A DNA stretch of 64,000 nt from Leptospirales bacterium (GTDB lineage Bacteria; Spirochaetota; Leptospiria; Leptospirales; Leptonemataceae): NCBI GenBank assembly GCA_019694685.1, contig JAIBBM010000008.1, positions 1-64,000 on the forward strand, read 5' to 3'. This document shows, piece after piece, positions 26,591-37,330 of this stretch. The notes beneath the pieces are model-generated. The model saw only the letters and a program-made list of their open reading frames with translations. It had not been told where the DNA came from and did not search any database. Numbering within the stretch: the stretch's first letter is position 1; each line of letters opens with the position of its first letter. A program made the position numbers and the translations under genes.

Positions 26591-29397
26591 CAGGCTGACT
26601 TTCTCCCACGAGCCAGGATTTGTCCGAGGTATTTGCCAGTGTGGCTTGCTGGATTGGCCGCTACTTCTTCGGGCGTTCCTTCTGCGATGATCTGCCCGCC
26701 TTCGTCTCCACCTTCCGGTCCAAGGTCGATGAGGTGATCTGCAGTCTTGATGACGTCGAGGTTGTGTTCGATGATCACCATGGAATTTCCTCTTTCTACG
26801 AGAGAATGAAGTACGCTGAGGAGTCTGGATATATCTTCGAAATGAAGGCCTGTGGTTGGTTCGTCCAGAATGTAGAGAGTTCTTCCCGTACTCTTCTTGG
26901 AGAGCTCAGTGGCGAGTTTTACTCTCTGCGCTTCTCCGCCAGAGAGAGTAGTGGCTGCCTGGCCAAGTCGAATGTAACCAAGGCCCACTTCCTGGAGAGT
27001 TTCGAGTTTGCGCGCCACCAGAGGAATGTTTCGAAAGAATTCCACTCCATCGTCCACGGTCAGGTCGAGAACATCATGAATGTTCTTGCCGTGGAACTTC
27101 ACTTCCAGGGTCTCTCGATTGAATCGCTTTCCTTTGCATACGTCGCACGTTACGTAGACATCTGGAAGGAAGTGCATTTCAATTGTGATGATGCCTGCCC
27201 CTTCGCAGTTTTCGCATCTTCCGCCGGCAACGTTAAAGCTAAATCTGCCGGGAGCATATCCGCGAACTTTCGCCTCTGGAAGGCGTGAGAAGAGATCACG
27301 AATGGGAGTAAAAAGACCAGTGTATGTGGCCGGGTTTGATCTGGGTGTTCTGCCAATAGGTTCCTGGTCAATGCAAATGACTCGGTCGAGTGCTTCTACA
27401 CCCGTTATGCGATCATGCTTCCCTGGATGGTGCCGGCCCTCCCCGATTTTGGCTGCAAGCGCTTCGTAAAGAATGTCGTTTACCAGAGTGGACTTTCCTG
27501 ATCCCGAAACTCCGGTCACTGCAATCAGTTTGCCGAGTGGAATTTCCACATCGATGCCTTTCAGGTTGTTTTCGCGCGCGCGCCGAATGACCAGTTTCTT
27601 TCCGTTTCCTTCTCTTCGCGTTGCGGGCACATCGATCTTTCTTTTTCCACTGAGATACATCCCAGTGATGCTTTCAGGAGATGCAATCAGGTCTTCCGGC
27701 CTTCCCTCTCCCACCACTCGTCCGCCGCCCAGACCTGCTCCAGGTCCAATGTCGATCACATGATCCGCCGCGCGAATTGTGTCCTCATCGTGCTCTACTA
27801 CAATCACTGTATTTCCAAGATCCCTTAACCTGCAAAGAGTGGAAAGAAGTCTGTCGTTGTCTCGCTGGTGAAGGCCGATCGATGGTTCGTCCAGGATATA
27901 AAGAACTCCCATGAGAGAACTGCCTATCTGAGTTGCGAGGCGAATCCGTTGCGCTTCTCCGCCAGACAAAGTTCCAGCAGATCTGGACAGATTCAGATAG
28001 CCCACACCTACGTTGTGCAGGAAAGAAAGCCTCTCTCTGATTTCCTTTATGATTCTACCTGCGATTTTCTCTTCTGTTGAATGAAGTTTGAGGCCTTCGA
28101 AAAACTGCAGGATGTCCCGAATGTTTTTTTCGGAAATGGAATCAATGGTCTCGCTATGAAACTTCACGGAAAGAGACTCCGGTCTCAGTCTCTTGCCTTT
28201 GCAGGAAGGACACGGCTTCTCAGACATGTAGCGTTCGAGCCAGATGCGAACGTCATCCGACTTTGTTTCCATGTAGCGTCTTTTGAGAGAAGGAAGCACA
28301 CCCTCGAAATGGAATTTGCCTTTTCCGGGTGTCCCATGCAAAATCTGGGAACGAATTTTCTCCGGAATCTTTTCATATGGAGTGTTTGGTTCGAATCCCA
28401 GCTTTTTACCCAGGTTGTGAACGGTTTCAATGAACCAGTAGCTTTTGGAAGAACCCCACGCAGCCATAGCTCCGTCCAGGATGCTTTGCTCTGGATCACT
28501 CACTACCAGGTCTTCGTCAAATTCAAGGAGGACTCCCAGGCCGTCACACTTGCTGCAGGCACCGTGCGGAGAATTGAATGAAAAACTTCGCGGACTCAGT
28601 TCCGGAAGAGACAGATTGCAATGAGTGCAAGTGCTTTTGCGAGAGTAGACTCGATCCTCATGACCGTCGTTTACGAGGACCATTCCACCGCTTTTTTCGA
28701 GAGCGGTTTCGAGCGCTTCTGCAAGCCTGGATCTTACGGCCGGCTTGAGGACAATCCGATCTACGACGATTTCAATATCGTGCTTCCTGTTTTTAGCCAG
28801 GGTGATGTCTTCGGACAGATCTCGCACTTCTCCGTTGATTCGCAGTCGCACAAAACCATCTTTGCGCGCCTGTTCGATTACGTCTTTGTGCTCCCCTTTG
28901 CTCCCAGATATCAGGGGAGAAAGAATCTGAAGTTTGCTTCCCTCGGAGAGAGTCTGGACCATATCTACGATCTGGTCTACGCCTACAGACTGGATCTTCC
29001 TTCCGCAATTGTGACAATGCTGCACTCCAGCGCGTGCAAACAATAGTCTAAAATAATCATAAATTTCTGTAACTGTTCCAACAGTGGATCGCGGATTTCT
29101 GTGAGTTGTCTTTTGTTCAATGGAGATAGCCGGACTCAATCCTTCGATTAAGTCCACGTCTGGCTTCTCCATCTGACCCAGAAATTGCCTGGCATATGCG
29201 GAAAGTGATTCCACATAACGTCTCTGGCCTTCCGCATAGATGGTATCGAAAGCGAGAGATGACTTGCCTGACCCGGAAACGCCGGTGATGACTACGAGCT
29301 TATCTCTGGGGATCTCAACTGTGATCCCCTTGAGATTGTGCTCACGCGCTCCCTGTACTCGAATGACGCTGGCACTCATACGAGCAGGTCTACTCAA
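26590..29397 (-). CDS. uvrA: excinuclease ABC subunit A
   Basis: A 935-residue damage sensor of nucleotide excision repair with two ABC ATPase units. Walker A motifs [14 protein letters not shown] near the N-terminus and [13 protein letters not shown] in the second half; signature LSGGEAQR twice; Walker [10 protein letters not shown] and LDEPTTGLH. Zinc-binding cysteines include CTHC with CSKC in the first half and CENC with CDVC in the second. All features are intact. It overlaps the aldehyde dehydrogenase gene by 4 bases, so an SOS promoter would have to lie inside that gene or further upstream. Confidence 0.98.
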   Translation of the reverse strand: MSRPARMSASVIRVQGAREHNLKGITVEIPRDKLVVITGVSGSGKSSLAFDTIYAEGQRRYVESLSAYARQFLGQMEKPDVDLIEGLSPAISIEQKTTHRNPRSTVGTVTEIYDYFRLLFARAGVQHCHNCGRKIQSVGVDQIVDMVQTLSEGSKLQILSPLISGSKGEHKDVIEQARKDGFVRLRINGEVRDLSEDITLAKNRKHDIEIVVDRIVLKPAVRSRLAEALETALEKSGGMVLVNDGHEDRVYSRKSTCTHCNLSLPELSPRSFSFNSPHGACSKCDGLGVLLEFDEDLVVSDPEQSILDGAMAAWGSSKSYWFIETVHNLGKKLGFEPNTPYEKIPEKIRSQILHGTPGKGKFHFEGVLPSLKRRYMETKSDDVRIWLERYMSEKPCPSCKGKRLRPESLSVKFHSETIDSISEKNIRDILQFFEGLKLHSTEEKIAGRIIKEIRERLSFLHNVGVGYLNLSRSAGTLSGGEAQRIRLATQIGSSLMGVLYILDEPSIGLHQRDNDRLLSTLCRLRDLGNTVIVVEHDEDTIRAADHVIDIGPGAGLGGGRVVGEGRPEDLIASPESITGMYLSGKRKIDVPATRREGNGKKLVIRRARENNLKGIDVEIPLGKLIAVTGVSGSGKSTLVNDILYEALAAKIGEGRHHPGKHDRITGVEALDRVICIDQEPIGRTPRSNPATYTGLFTPIRDLFSRLPEAKVRGYAPGRFSFNVAGGRCENCEGAGIITIEMHFLPDVYVTCDVCKGKRFNRETLEVKFHGKNIHDVLDLTVDDGVEFFRNIPLVARKLETLQEVGLGYIRLGQAATTLSGGEAQRVKLATELSKKSTGRTLYILDEPTTGLHFEDISRLLSVLHSLVERGNSMVIIEHNLDVIKTADHLIDLGPEGGDEGGQIIAEGTPEEVAANPASHTGKYLGQILARGRKSA

Positions 29398-31022
29398 CCG
29401 AACAGAAGTTTGGTGGCGCGATAGATCAAGCCCTGCTTGGCAGGAGTGTAAGGAAACCAGTACGGATCCTTATTGAGCCCGAGTCTATCGTAACATACGG
29501 ATTGCTGGTCTGCAAAGGCACGCAGGCCTTCAATCGCATAAACCCTTCCGATTCCACTGGATTTGACTCCTCCGAATGGAAGATCAGACATGAAGTAGTT
29601 TACGTAGACGTCATTTATGTTCAGATTTCCGCTGCGAATCTGTCTTGCAACGCGTTTGGCGCGCTTCTTATCGCGGGTCCAGACGTACGCATTGAGGCCA
29701 TAGACGGTGTCGTTTGCCAGTTTGACTGCTTCTTCTTCCGTGCGAAATGGAAGCACATTGATGACTGGGCCGAATGTCTCTTCGCGCATGATTCTGAAAT
29801 CAGGCGTATGATTGGTGACGATCGTTGGTTCGTAGAAGTGTCCGGCGTACGACGTATTCTTCTTTCCGCCGCTGATGATTCGCGCTCCTCTCTGGATTGC
29901 ATCTGTCACCTGATCTCCTACAATTTCAATCTGACGGGGAAAAGTCATCGAGCCAATGCTCGGCATTTCATGACGCAAACCCTGGCGAATGTGAGCGAGC
30001 TCTACAGTCGCCAGTTCGATGAACTTGTCAAAGATGGATTCGTGCACGAAGACTCGATCAATGGTAATGCAAGTCTGGCCGGAGTTGGAAAGACCTCCCC
30101 ACAGAGCACCGCTCACTGCACGCTTTAGATTTGCATCATCGAATACAAGCATGGGTGCTTTTCCACCGAGCTCGAGAATGACTGGTTTGAGCAATCTACC
30201 GCATACTTCTCCGATTTTTCTGCCAGTTGCAGTAGAGCCTGTAAAACAGATCATGTCTGTTTTGGGCGATTCCACCAGAAGAGCACCCGTGCTTCCATCA
30301 CCCGTGATGACCTGGAGAACATCTTGAGGAATTCCAGCACGATAGGCGATCTCCGCAATCTTCATGCTTGTCTTAGGCGTAACTTCAGATGGCTTGAGGA
30401 CGACTGAGTTGCCTGCCATGAGTGCTTGAGTGATCGGGCCCATGGAAAGCACGAGAGGATAGTTCCACGGAGAGATGACTCCCACTACACCCTTTGGATG
30501 AAAGCTGACGTATGCTCCTTTGATGACGAAGATCCCAGTGGATCTCTTCTCATCGCGCAGAAAGTGCGGGCCCTTCTGCTCCACATACTTCATGTGTTCG
30601 CAGACAACCATCACTTCGATCATCGCGTCCATTTCTGTTTTGCCGCATTCCTGGCAGATCGTGTCTACGATCTCGTTCATGTCTTTGACAAGTTGCTTGC
30701 GGAATCGCTTCAGATGTTTGGAGCGTTCGCGAAGACTGAGCTTGCTCCAGCGCTCGAACCCGTGACGGGCCGCATCGAGTGCATGATCTACTTCCGCCGC
30801 TTCGCATAACGGATATACTCCGAGTATGTCTAGAGTGGCGGGATTTACTTTTTCAAAGAATTTCTTTTTGCCTTTCTGGATGATCTTGAGTCCGACCTGA
30901 CCGCCTGGTCCTGGTCTCTTGCGAAGGCCGTTTGCGCTTCCTAGTCGGCCATTCTGGATGCTTCTGGAGATGGATCTTGTTTGGACTTTTGCCATCCTTA
31001 AAGGACGACTCTCAGGAACCAC
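29394..31022 (-). CDS. NAD(P)-dependent aldehyde dehydrogenase
   Basis: A 542-residue enzyme of the aldehyde dehydrogenase superfamily. The oxyanion Asn187 (PWNYP), general base Glu284 (ELGGKAP) and catalytic Cys318 (SGQTC) are in place; [11 protein letters not shown] is the coenzyme loop. A C-terminal hydrophobic or membrane-leaning tail ([18 protein letters not shown]) suggests a fatty-aldehyde type. Start: GTG 31022 overlaps murJ by 11 bases; ATG at 30995 (MAKVQTR) is a reasonable alternative. The first 45 residues are basic and outside the domain. Confidence 0.92.
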   Translation of the reverse strand: MVPESRPLRMAKVQTRSISRSIQNGRLGSANGLRKRPGPGGQVGLKIIQKGKKKFFEKVNPATLDILGVYPLCEAAEVDHALDAARHGFERWSKLSLRERSKHLKRFRKQLVKDMNEIVDTICQECGKTEMDAMIEVMVVCEHMKYVEQKGPHFLRDEKRSTGIFVIKGAYVSFHPKGVVGVISPWNYPLVLSMGPITQALMAGNSVVLKPSEVTPKTSMKIAEIAYRAGIPQDVLQVITGDGSTGALLVESPKTDMICFTGSTATGRKIGEVCGRLLKPVILELGGKAPMLVFDDANLKRAVSGALWGGLSNSGQTCITIDRVFVHESIFDKFIELATVELAHIRQGLRHEMPSIGSMTFPRQIEIVGDQVTDAIQRGARIISGGKKNTSYAGHFYEPTIVTNHTPDFRIMREETFGPVINVLPFRTEEEAVKLANDTVYGLNAYVWTRDKKRAKRVARQIRSGNLNINDVYVNYFMSDLPFGGVKSSGIGRVYAIEGLRAFADQQSVCYDRLGLNKDPYWFPYTPAKQGLIYRATKLLFG

Positions 31023-32595
31023 GCGTCAAGCGAAATCGACGACGCAGGAAGTCGAGCTCGGGCACGCGCAATAGAAAGCCGCAGGCAACGTAGATTACAC
31101 CACCCGCCCCGGCTCCCAGAGCAACGAGAGGAAGCGCCAGTGCCCTTGGTCCTTTGAAACCCAGTGCATTACCCAGCCAGGCAATCGAATCGCTGTATTC
31201 TCGGAGGCCCAGAAGCCAGATAGCCAGTATTCCATAGGCAGGCACCTGGCGGGCCAGGGACCGGATCGCCTCTGAGAGAACGATTTCAGGAATGTGGCGC
31301 TTGAGAGTGTTGTAGAGGAATATGAAATTGATGGCCGCACAGATAGAAGTGCTGAGAGCCAGGCCGCCCTGGTGCAGGAATGGAACGAGAGCCATGTTGA
31401 GCGCGAAGTTGATGATCACTACACCCACCAGAATTCGAACAGGAGACTTTGTGTCCTGATGTGCGTAAAAGGAAGAAGTAAGGATGCGATTGGCGCTGTA
31501 GAGAGGAATGCCCAGGCAATAGAATTGCAGTGCCGCCCAGGTTGTGGCGGTAGACGCTTGATTCCAGTTTCCTCCATAGAAGAGAAGATCGATGATGGGC
31601 TGACCGAGCAAGTACAGTCCGATTCCCGCAGGAACGTTCAGAAAAAAAGAGAAAGACAGAGCGTGACTCAGTTCATGAGGAATTTCAGATCTTCTATCTT
31701 CGCGGATTGCTTTTGCGAGAACTGGAAGGATGGCAGTGGAGAGAGCCACTCCAACAACTCCAGTTGGCAATTGAATCAGGCGATGTGCGAATCGTAAACC
31801 GGTGATGGCTCCAGGTTCAGGAATCATGTAACTTGCAATGGCAACGTCGAGCAACTGATTGAGCTGGAAGATGCTAGCGCCGAGGACTGCAGGGGCCATG
31901 AGAGTGTAGATCTTTCGAAGGGCCGGATCTTTCAAATTCAGATTGTATTCGGGAGACCATCCATTTCGGGCAATGTGCCAGGCTTGAAACGCAAGCTGAG
32001 AGACTCCTCCAAAGATGGTAATGAGTGCCAGCCATTTCACGCTCACGACACTTTCCAGATGAAAAGGAACCAGTACCAAGAATCCACCAATCAAAATCAG
32101 ATTCAGTAGAACTGGAGAAAGAGATGGAACAAAGAAAGACTGCCTGGTGTTGGCCATGCCCATGAATATAGACGCGAGGCTGGTTGTGAGAATGAAAGGA
32201 AAGAGTACAGTGGCAAGCCAGATGACGAGCTCTGCATCTTTGCCGGATCTTCCAGTGTAGAGCGGAAGCAGGAACGGAAACACAAGAGCTCCCAGAAACA
32301 CTACGCCAAGAAGAACGAAGAATAAGAAAGAGAGTATGACTCCGCTCACGCGCCGCGCGCGATCCTCTGATTCTTTCAGAGAGTCTGAATAAATGGGAAC
32401 GAATGCTTGCGAAAGAACCCCTTCTGCGAGGAGATTGCGAAGCATATTGGGAAGCATGTAAGCCACTTCCCATGCAGCGGAAACCGTTCCGGTTCCAAAG
32501 AAGACTGCCTGGTAATGATCGCGAATCAGGCCTGTGATTCGCGATACAATCGTTACGAGTGAGAGGCGGAGAGAGTTTCTTGCTGTTGAGGCCAC
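31012..32595 (-). CDS. murJ: lipid II flippase MurJ
   Basis: A 527-residue inner-membrane protein with about 14 hydrophobic segments, belonging to the MOP superfamily. SLVTIVSRITGLIRDHYQAVFFG at the start and EGVLSQAFVPIYSD soon after are diagnostic of MurJ (MviN); LAIAS-type and LPTGVVGVALSTAILPVLAK further support it. It flips the peptidoglycan precursor across the membrane. The start overlaps the STAS gene by 43 bases, an unusually long same-strand overlap; a start inside that region at a later Met would still overlap. Confidence 0.95.
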   Translation of the reverse strand: MASTARNSLRLSLVTIVSRITGLIRDHYQAVFFGTGTVSAAWEVAYMLPNMLRNLLAEGVLSQAFVPIYSDSLKESEDRARRVSGVILSFLFFVLLGVVFLGALVFPFLLPLYTGRSGKDAELVIWLATVLFPFILTTSLASIFMGMANTRQSFFVPSLSPVLLNLILIGGFLVLVPFHLESVVSVKWLALITIFGGVSQLAFQAWHIARNGWSPEYNLNLKDPALRKIYTLMAPAVLGASIFQLNQLLDVAIASYMIPEPGAITGLRFAHRLIQLPTGVVGVALSTAILPVLAKAIREDRRSEIPHELSHALSFSFFLNVPAGIGLYLLGQPIIDLLFYGGNWNQASTATTWAALQFYCLGIPLYSANRILTSSFYAHQDTKSPVRILVGVVIINFALNMALVPFLHQGGLALSTSICAAINFIFLYNTLKRHIPEIVLSEAIRSLARQVPAYGILAIWLLGLREYSDSIAWLGNALGFKGPRALALPLVALGAGAGGVIYVACGFLLRVPELDFLRRRFRLTRGS

Positions 32596-33401
32596 GGATT
32601 CTTAAATGAGAATTGAACTTTGCCGTCTCTGGCCGCCAGAAAACGAGCTCCGCACTTTGGACAGAGATGTTCTCCAGATTTCTTAATTCTCAAGTGAGAA
32701 TGGCAACGCTGGCAGTCGACTACAATTCCGTCCTGGAAACGTACAGTTTCTGTTTTCGCATGGCCGATTGAAATTTGCTGTTCCCGGATTTCGCGGATCG
32801 AATCCGGGATTCGTTCCAGAGAATGAATCACTCTTTCGAGGCTTTTTTGCAGTGTTTCGAGATGTGCAGGAAGTTCTGCGGATTCTCTCAAAGGGGCCGC
32901 CGGTTGTGTGCTCTGAATGGAAGCAGTCTGCGATGAAGTGACAGTCTGCGAATCAGAAGGCGCGGAGCTACGAATTTCTACAGGAATCGCGCGAGGCCTC
33001 ATTTCTGATTCAGGCATGGGACCTCGCGTTGTAAGAATGCTGAGCCGAGTCGCTCCAGAATGTCTCTCTGTGAGATACCTTCTTGCATCTTCTTCAGAAG
33101 AAAAGACAGGATAGGAACGAGAGAGACCTACGAAATCCAGAAGCCACTTCACTTCAGAACCAGCACCGCTCACCGCACAGAATCCGCCTGCTCTTTCCAG
33201 AGTGCGCGCCCATTTGATCAACACACCCACACCCGAGCTGGATATGTAATCCAGTTCGCGTGCATCCAGTAAGAACATCCGCGCACCCATGTGCAGAAAG
33301 TGTTCGCATGTTTTTTCAAAGTCAGATGCAGTCGATCCATCCAGTTTTCCCTGGAGGGCCATGTATTGCAGTGTACCCTGTTCGTCTGTGGCTATGTTCA
33401 T
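32553..33401 (-). CDS. STAS (anti-sigma antagonist) domain plus C-terminal zinc ribbon
   Basis: A 282-residue protein. Residues 1-110 form a STAS domain with DARELDYISSSGVGVLIKW; one of the serines at this site is where partner-switch kinases phosphorylate such proteins. A variable proline- and serine-rich linker follows with a short helical stretch (HLETLQKSLERVIHSLERI). Residues about 230-262 hold two CxxC pairs (CQRC and CPKC), a small zinc ribbon. It could connect an RsbW-like kinase to nucleic acid or another protein. It overlaps murJ by 43 bases and follows the next gene by 3 bases. Confidence 0.8.
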   Translation of the reverse strand: MNIATDEQGTLQYMALQGKLDGSTASDFEKTCEHFLHMGARMFLLDARELDYISSSGVGVLIKWARTLERAGGFCAVSGAGSEVKWLLDFVGLSRSYPVFSSEEDARRYLTERHSGATRLSILTTRGPMPESEMRPRAIPVEIRSSAPSDSQTVTSSQTASIQSTQPAAPLRESAELPAHLETLQKSLERVIHSLERIPDSIREIREQQISIGHAKTETVRFQDGIVVDCQRCHSHLRIKKSGEHLCPKCGARFLAARDGKVQFSFKNPWPQQQETLSASHS

Positions 33402-33404
33402 ATC

Positions 33405-34448
33405 TCAATCCGCATCAATTGGAATTGCATCCAGAATTTCATCGTAAGAATGTGCAGGTGGTGGCGTCATCACAGCTGCCGCGGCTGAGACGGAGGGCGG
33501 CAAATCGTTGTAAGGCGCTACGTGCTGGATGGTCGCAGGTGGAGTGGAAGGATTTGCGTGGGGTGCCATTTGTGACGCTGCTTCTTCGTCCATAAACTCA
33601 GGCAGAGGAACATCCTCGAAATCAATCGACTCATGCGTTTCAGGTTCTGCATGCGCATGCGCGACTGGAAGATCATCATCCAGGTGATCGCGGTATACGA
33701 TTTGCTTTCCACGTGCAGTCACAAGGAGTAACACAGGAAGCGCGAAAAACATTGCGACCAGGATCGATCCAAACGTTACCAGAGCAACGGGAGAAAGAAG
33801 AGCTCCGAGAATGGAGAAGAATCTTTCCGGTGCATGGTTCTCTACGATCATGATGAATCCAGCGTTAGGCGCTTCTCCGTCAATCGGATAGACGGCGGAT
33901 GAAATCGTGTAGGAGGCAATGAAGAGATCCGGGTAAGCAGAACGCAGCGGAGTGAGGATTCTATCTCCTAGTTTCTCCGCGACGATGTTCTGCGGAAGAG
34001 CCGGTGAATATGGCTGCAGCGGAACTACGGTCGCTGAATCGCGGCGAGGACGTCTGAGCACTGCGAGAAACTTATCATTTGCGTACGGGGACACTGCGTC
34101 TTTCGCGATGAATGTAACATCGTTGTGCGCAAGCACACGCCCTTTCGGGTCAATCAGTGCTATCTCCTTGATCCCAAGCGGAGTGGCACCGGTGTTCATT
34201 CTTTGCACCACATCGCTCATGGTTCCGGAGATCGCCACAAGCTTGTCCGGCTTGAGATCTCCTTCTGCCTGGGCGGAGAGCACTTTGAGTATGTCGAGTC
34301 CCTGAATCTTTGCCGCGGGGGCCGTTTCAGAGAGATAGAGCGAACCCAGGGTTTTGCCCAGATAGAGCGTGGGTATCAGGACTGCAGGGAGGATTACAAA
34401 GAACAGTAGGATCCACCCCAGGATTGTTTTCCAGAACCAGTGTTTCAT
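33405..34448 (-). CDS. membrane protein with periplasmic sensor-like domain
   Basis: A 347-residue protein with a membrane segment at about 8-30, a periplasmic part of about 190 residues, a second segment at about 220-250 and an acidic, proline-rich cytoplasmic tail of about 90 residues. The periplasmic part (KEIALIDPKGRVLAHNDV, then ASYTISSAVYPIDGEAPNAGFIMIV) resembles a CACHE/PAS-like sensor. There is no kinase, HAMP or receptor-signalling domain. The STAS gene lies 3 bases downstream, suggesting they work together. The tail contains a HAHAEPETHE stretch. Function unproven. Confidence 0.65.
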   Translation of the reverse strand: MKHWFWKTILGWILLFFVILPAVLIPTLYLGKTLGSLYLSETAPAAKIQGLDILKVLSAQAEGDLKPDKLVAISGTMSDVVQRMNTGATPLGIKEIALIDPKGRVLAHNDVTFIAKDAVSPYANDKFLAVLRRPRRDSATVVPLQPYSPALPQNIVAEKLGDRILTPLRSAYPDLFIASYTISSAVYPIDGEAPNAGFIMIVENHAPERFFSILGALLSPVALVTFGSILVAMFFALPVLLLVTARGKQIVYRDHLDDDLPVAHAHAEPETHESIDFEDVPLPEFMDEEAASQMAPHANPSTPPATIQHVAPYNDLPPSVSAAAAVMTPPPAHSYDEILDAIPIDAD

Positions 34449-34510
34449 ATTCGGGCCTTTCTTTAAAATCGGTATTTGCGGGGGAATAGATCATAAGGAA
34501 ACTGGCTATC

Positions 34511-35446
34511 GTGAAGAATCCTGAGCTGAAAGAGCGCTTTAAAAGCTGGATTCCCCATGGGATGGAATTCATCGGGCCCGATCAGACGGAACGAATTCTC
34601 GCCGGATGCGCCAGGCTAAGAGAAGCATTCGCGGCTCTTGGTGCCAGAGAAGTCATTCCACCCCTGCTCGACTTCGCCCCCACCTTCGAAATGGCCAGGC
34701 AAAGCGAAATGGCAAGCTTCCAGACCAGGGATATGGCCGGCGAGCTCCTTGCTTTTCGCTCGGATTTGACGGTTCAGATCATCAAGGCAGCCGCTTCCGG
34801 GGTTTTTGGCCAGCCGGGAAACTATAGCTACGTGCAAACCATTGTCCTGGACGCAGCCGCCGGCTCAGGCCACAGGAGAGAGCTTCTTCAGGCAGGAATC
34901 GAGTTTCTGGGACCAGCAGATCGTCGCGTCGAGACGATGATTGGCCTCATCGCGGACATTCGAAAGGATGCCATCATTGTGTACGGAGACACATCGTTTC
35001 TGCGCGCACTTCTATCTGGACTCAGCGAATCGGACTTCGCCGCGGCCATGAAGATTCTAGACCGAAAGGACATTCAGGGACTGCGCAGTTTTTGCGAAGC
35101 CAGATCATTGCAGAATTCCACCGCGCAAATTCTCTGTGAGCTCCCTTTCCTTTCCGGGGCATCTCTCGATCCTCTCAAGCAAGCAGCGGCAGGAAGGTCC
35201 GATTTACTTGAAATTATAGCTGCGGCTCCGCGGTTTTCGCAGATCGTCTATGATTTTGGGCTGGTGCGAGATCTTTCTTACTATACAGGCCCTGTGTTTC
35301 AGGGCTACCTTCCGGGAGGACACGAGCCTTTTGTTTCTGGAGGAGTCTATGATGGTTTGTTCGAGAAGTTTTCTGGCAGGCCTCTGGCTGCCTGTGGCCT
35401 TGCATTTGACGTAATGCTGTTGACCGGTCCCAATCAGGGCCGATAA
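34511..35446 (+). CDS. hisZ: ATP phosphoribosyltransferase regulatory subunit
   Basis: A 311-residue protein with the fold of histidyl-tRNA synthetase but too short for it and lacking the anticodon-binding domain. FRSDLTVQI and VRDLSYYTGPVFQGY plus FVSGGVYDGLFEKFSG are the class II-like blocks seen in HisZ. HisZ makes the short HisG active and regulated at the first step of histidine synthesis; no hisG is in the window. The start is GTG 34511. hisZ next to purA is a frequent pairing in other bacteria. A HisS paralogue of other function is the alternative. Confidence 0.85.
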   Translation: MKNPELKERFKSWIPHGMEFIGPDQTERILAGCARLREAFAALGAREVIPPLLDFAPTFEMARQSEMASFQTRDMAGELLAFRSDLTVQIIKAAASGVFGQPGNYSYVQTIVLDAAAGSGHRRELLQAGIEFLGPADRRVETMIGLIADIRKDAIIVYGDTSFLRALLSGLSESDFAAAMKILDRKDIQGLRSFCEARSLQNSTAQILCELPFLSGASLDPLKQAAAGRSDLLEIIAAAPRFSQIVYDFGLVRDLSYYTGPVFQGYLPGGHEPFVSGGVYDGLFEKFSGRPLAACGLAFDVMLLTGPNQGR

Positions 35447-35484
35447 TATAAAATAGCCTCCGAATTTGAGGCAAAGTAGGGATC

Positions 35485-36756
35485 ATGAGCGCTGCTCTCG
35501 TAGTTGGAACACAGTGGGGAGATGAAGGAAAGGCAAAGGTAATCGATTACCTGAGTTCTAAGATTGATTTTATCGTTCGCTATCAGGGCGGCGCGAATGC
35601 AGGACACACCGTGGTTGTGGACGGCGAAACCTACATCTTTCATTTGATTCCAAGCGGCATTCTCTATCCAAATGCAGTGTGCGTCATTGGAAACGGCGTC
35701 GTGCTTGACCCGGAAGCGTTTCGCGATGAAGTGCGCGCTCTTGCCAGAAGAAACATAGAGGCAAAAGAACGCGTTATTATTTCAGATGCATGTCATCTGG
35801 TTCTTCCTCTTCACAGAATCATAGACGCTCACCGCGAGAATGCGGCAGGTGAAAAAAAGATCGGAACCACGAAGCGTGGAATTGGAATCTGCTACGGTGA
35901 CAAGACCATGCGAATTGGTCTGCGCGCCGGCGATGTGCTGCATGCGGATCGCCTGAGAGACAGACTGGGGCACATTCTTGAAATCAAAAACTATGAACTA
36001 AAGAATCTTTATAGATTGCCTGAAGTGGAATTCAACGCTCTCTATGAAGACCTTCTGGCTTTCGGAAACGAAATTCGCGGGATGGTAAAGAACACTTCGC
36101 TTCTTCTCAATGAGAATCTGGCAAAAGGTAAAACAGTGTTGCTAGAAGGCGCTCAGGGAACCGGACTCGATATCGATTTTGGAACTTATCCATACGTAAC
36201 CTCGAGCAATACCACGACTGGCGGTGCGATTGCAGGCAGTGGCATTGATTTTCGTTTTCTGAAAACTGTGACTGGCATTTCAAAAGCTTACGTTTCGCGC
36301 GTGGGAGAAGGACCATTTCCAACCGAGTTGTTTGGCGCAGAAGTAGAAAAGCTCAGAGAGCTCGGTCATGAGTACGGGGCCACAACAGGTCGCCCTCGTC
36401 GTTGCGGCTGGTTCGATGTGGAACTCGTGCGCCACGCTGCGCGTGTGAACGGTCTGACTGAAATTGCACTCACGAAGATAGATGTGCTCTCTGCGTACGA
36501 TACCATCAAGATCGGTGTGGGTTACAAGCGTGGTGGTGAAAAGCTCCCTGCATTTCCGACGGATGGATACCTGGAGGGAGTGGAAGTAGTCTATGAGGAA
36601 ATGCCGGGCTGGAAAAAAGAAATCGGTCATGTTTTGAAATATTCGGACCTGCCGCCTGAGTGTTGCAAATACATTCGCAGGCTAGAAGAGCTTTGCGAAG
36701 TGCCTATCAAGCTAGTTTCAGTTGGACCAGGCCGCGAACACACAATCCCTCTTTGA
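35485..36756 (+). CDS. purA: adenylosuccinate synthetase
   Basis: A 423-residue GTP-dependent enzyme joining IMP and aspartate on the way to AMP. The P-loop reads GTQWGDEGKAK, with Ala replacing the usual second Gly; I recall the same form in leptospires. YQGGANAGHTVV, GTTKRGIGICYGDK, LEGAQGTGLDIDFGTYPYVTSSN and GRPRRCGWFD are conserved family blocks. Full length. A small hairpin (GCCTC/GAGGC, 35456-35472) lies just before the start. The stop is 1 base from the stop of the convergent tlyA-like gene. Confidence 0.97.
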   Translation: MSAALVVGTQWGDEGKAKVIDYLSSKIDFIVRYQGGANAGHTVVVDGETYIFHLIPSGILYPNAVCVIGNGVVLDPEAFRDEVRALARRNIEAKERVIISDACHLVLPLHRIIDAHRENAAGEKKIGTTKRGIGICYGDKTMRIGLRAGDVLHADRLRDRLGHILEIKNYELKNLYRLPEVEFNALYEDLLAFGNEIRGMVKNTSLLLNENLAKGKTVLLEGAQGTGLDIDFGTYPYVTSSNTTTGGAIAGSGIDFRFLKTVTGISKAYVSRVGEGPFPTELFGAEVEKLRELGHEYGATTGRPRRCGWFDVELVRHAARVNGLTEIALTKIDVLSAYDTIKIGVGYKRGGEKLPAFPTDGYLEGVEVVYEEMPGWKKEIGHVLKYSDLPPECCKYIRRLEELCEVPIKLVSVGPGREHTIPL

Positions 36757-36757
36757 T

Positions 36758-37330
36758 CTACTTTTCGTAGGAAAGGTGCAGGAACACTTCCAGGTTTTTG
36801 CCCGAGATTTCGGGCAAATCCATTCTTCCTTTCACTTCGAATCCTTTCGTCACGCAGAAGCTTCTGATTTCAGAGATGATCTCTTCGCGGCGAATCGGAT
36901 CTTTTAAGATTCCTTTTACAGTACTCTTAGAGTCTTCAAACTGAGGCTTTACCAGGAACAATCCTTCCATGGCAAGTCCAGTTCCATGCAGAAAGTCCGC
37001 GAGAGATGCAAGTACCGTTCGAATGGACATAAACGACACGTCACACGTAACTATGATCTTTCCAGAAGAAGGAAGATCTTCGAACCAGGATGGTTCTATG
37101 TTTCTCACGTTGGATCTTTCGATGGCACTCACGCGCGGATCCACACGAAGACTGTAATCGAGAATTCCGTAAGCCACGTCCACGGCGCTCACCCTGGCGG
37201 CACCGTTTTCAAGCAGCGTTCGCACAAATCCACCATGGGACGCACCCAGATCAATGCAGTATGAATCCTGGATAGGTAGATGAATTTGTTCCAGAGCGAG
37301 CTCTAGCTTGCGCGCTCCCCGACCTTTCAT
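36758..37330 (-). CDS. TlyA-family rRNA methyltransferase lacking the S4 domain
   Basis: About 190 residues from ATG 37330. The sequence begins directly at the family's second domain: GRGARKLELALEQ is equivalent to SRGGLKLEKAL, followed by CIDLGASHGGFVRTLLENGAARVSAVDVAYGILDY, DVSFMS and LVKPQFE, which match the FtsJ-like methyltransferase of TlyA (2'-O-methylation of rRNA). The N-terminal S4 RNA-binding domain found in usual TlyA (about 60 residues) is absent, and the frame upstream lies in the ispA coding region with no S4-like sequence. It overlaps ispA by 4 bases. Confidence 0.85.
   Translation of the reverse strand: MKGRGARKLELALEQIHLPIQDSYCIDLGASHGGFVRTLLENGAARVSAVDVAYGILDYSLRVDPRVSAIERSNVRNIEPSWFEDLPSSGKIIVTCDVSFMSIRTVLASLADFLHGTGLAMEGLFLVKPQFEDSKSTVKGILKDPIRREEIISEIRSFCVTKGFEVKGRMDLPEISGKNLEVFLHLSYEK

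Noticed and set aside
35485..35520. Damaged P-loop in PurA (GKAK instead of GKGK)
   Set aside because: The rest of the protein is intact and the same variant seems usual in leptospires, so it is likely a lineage trait.
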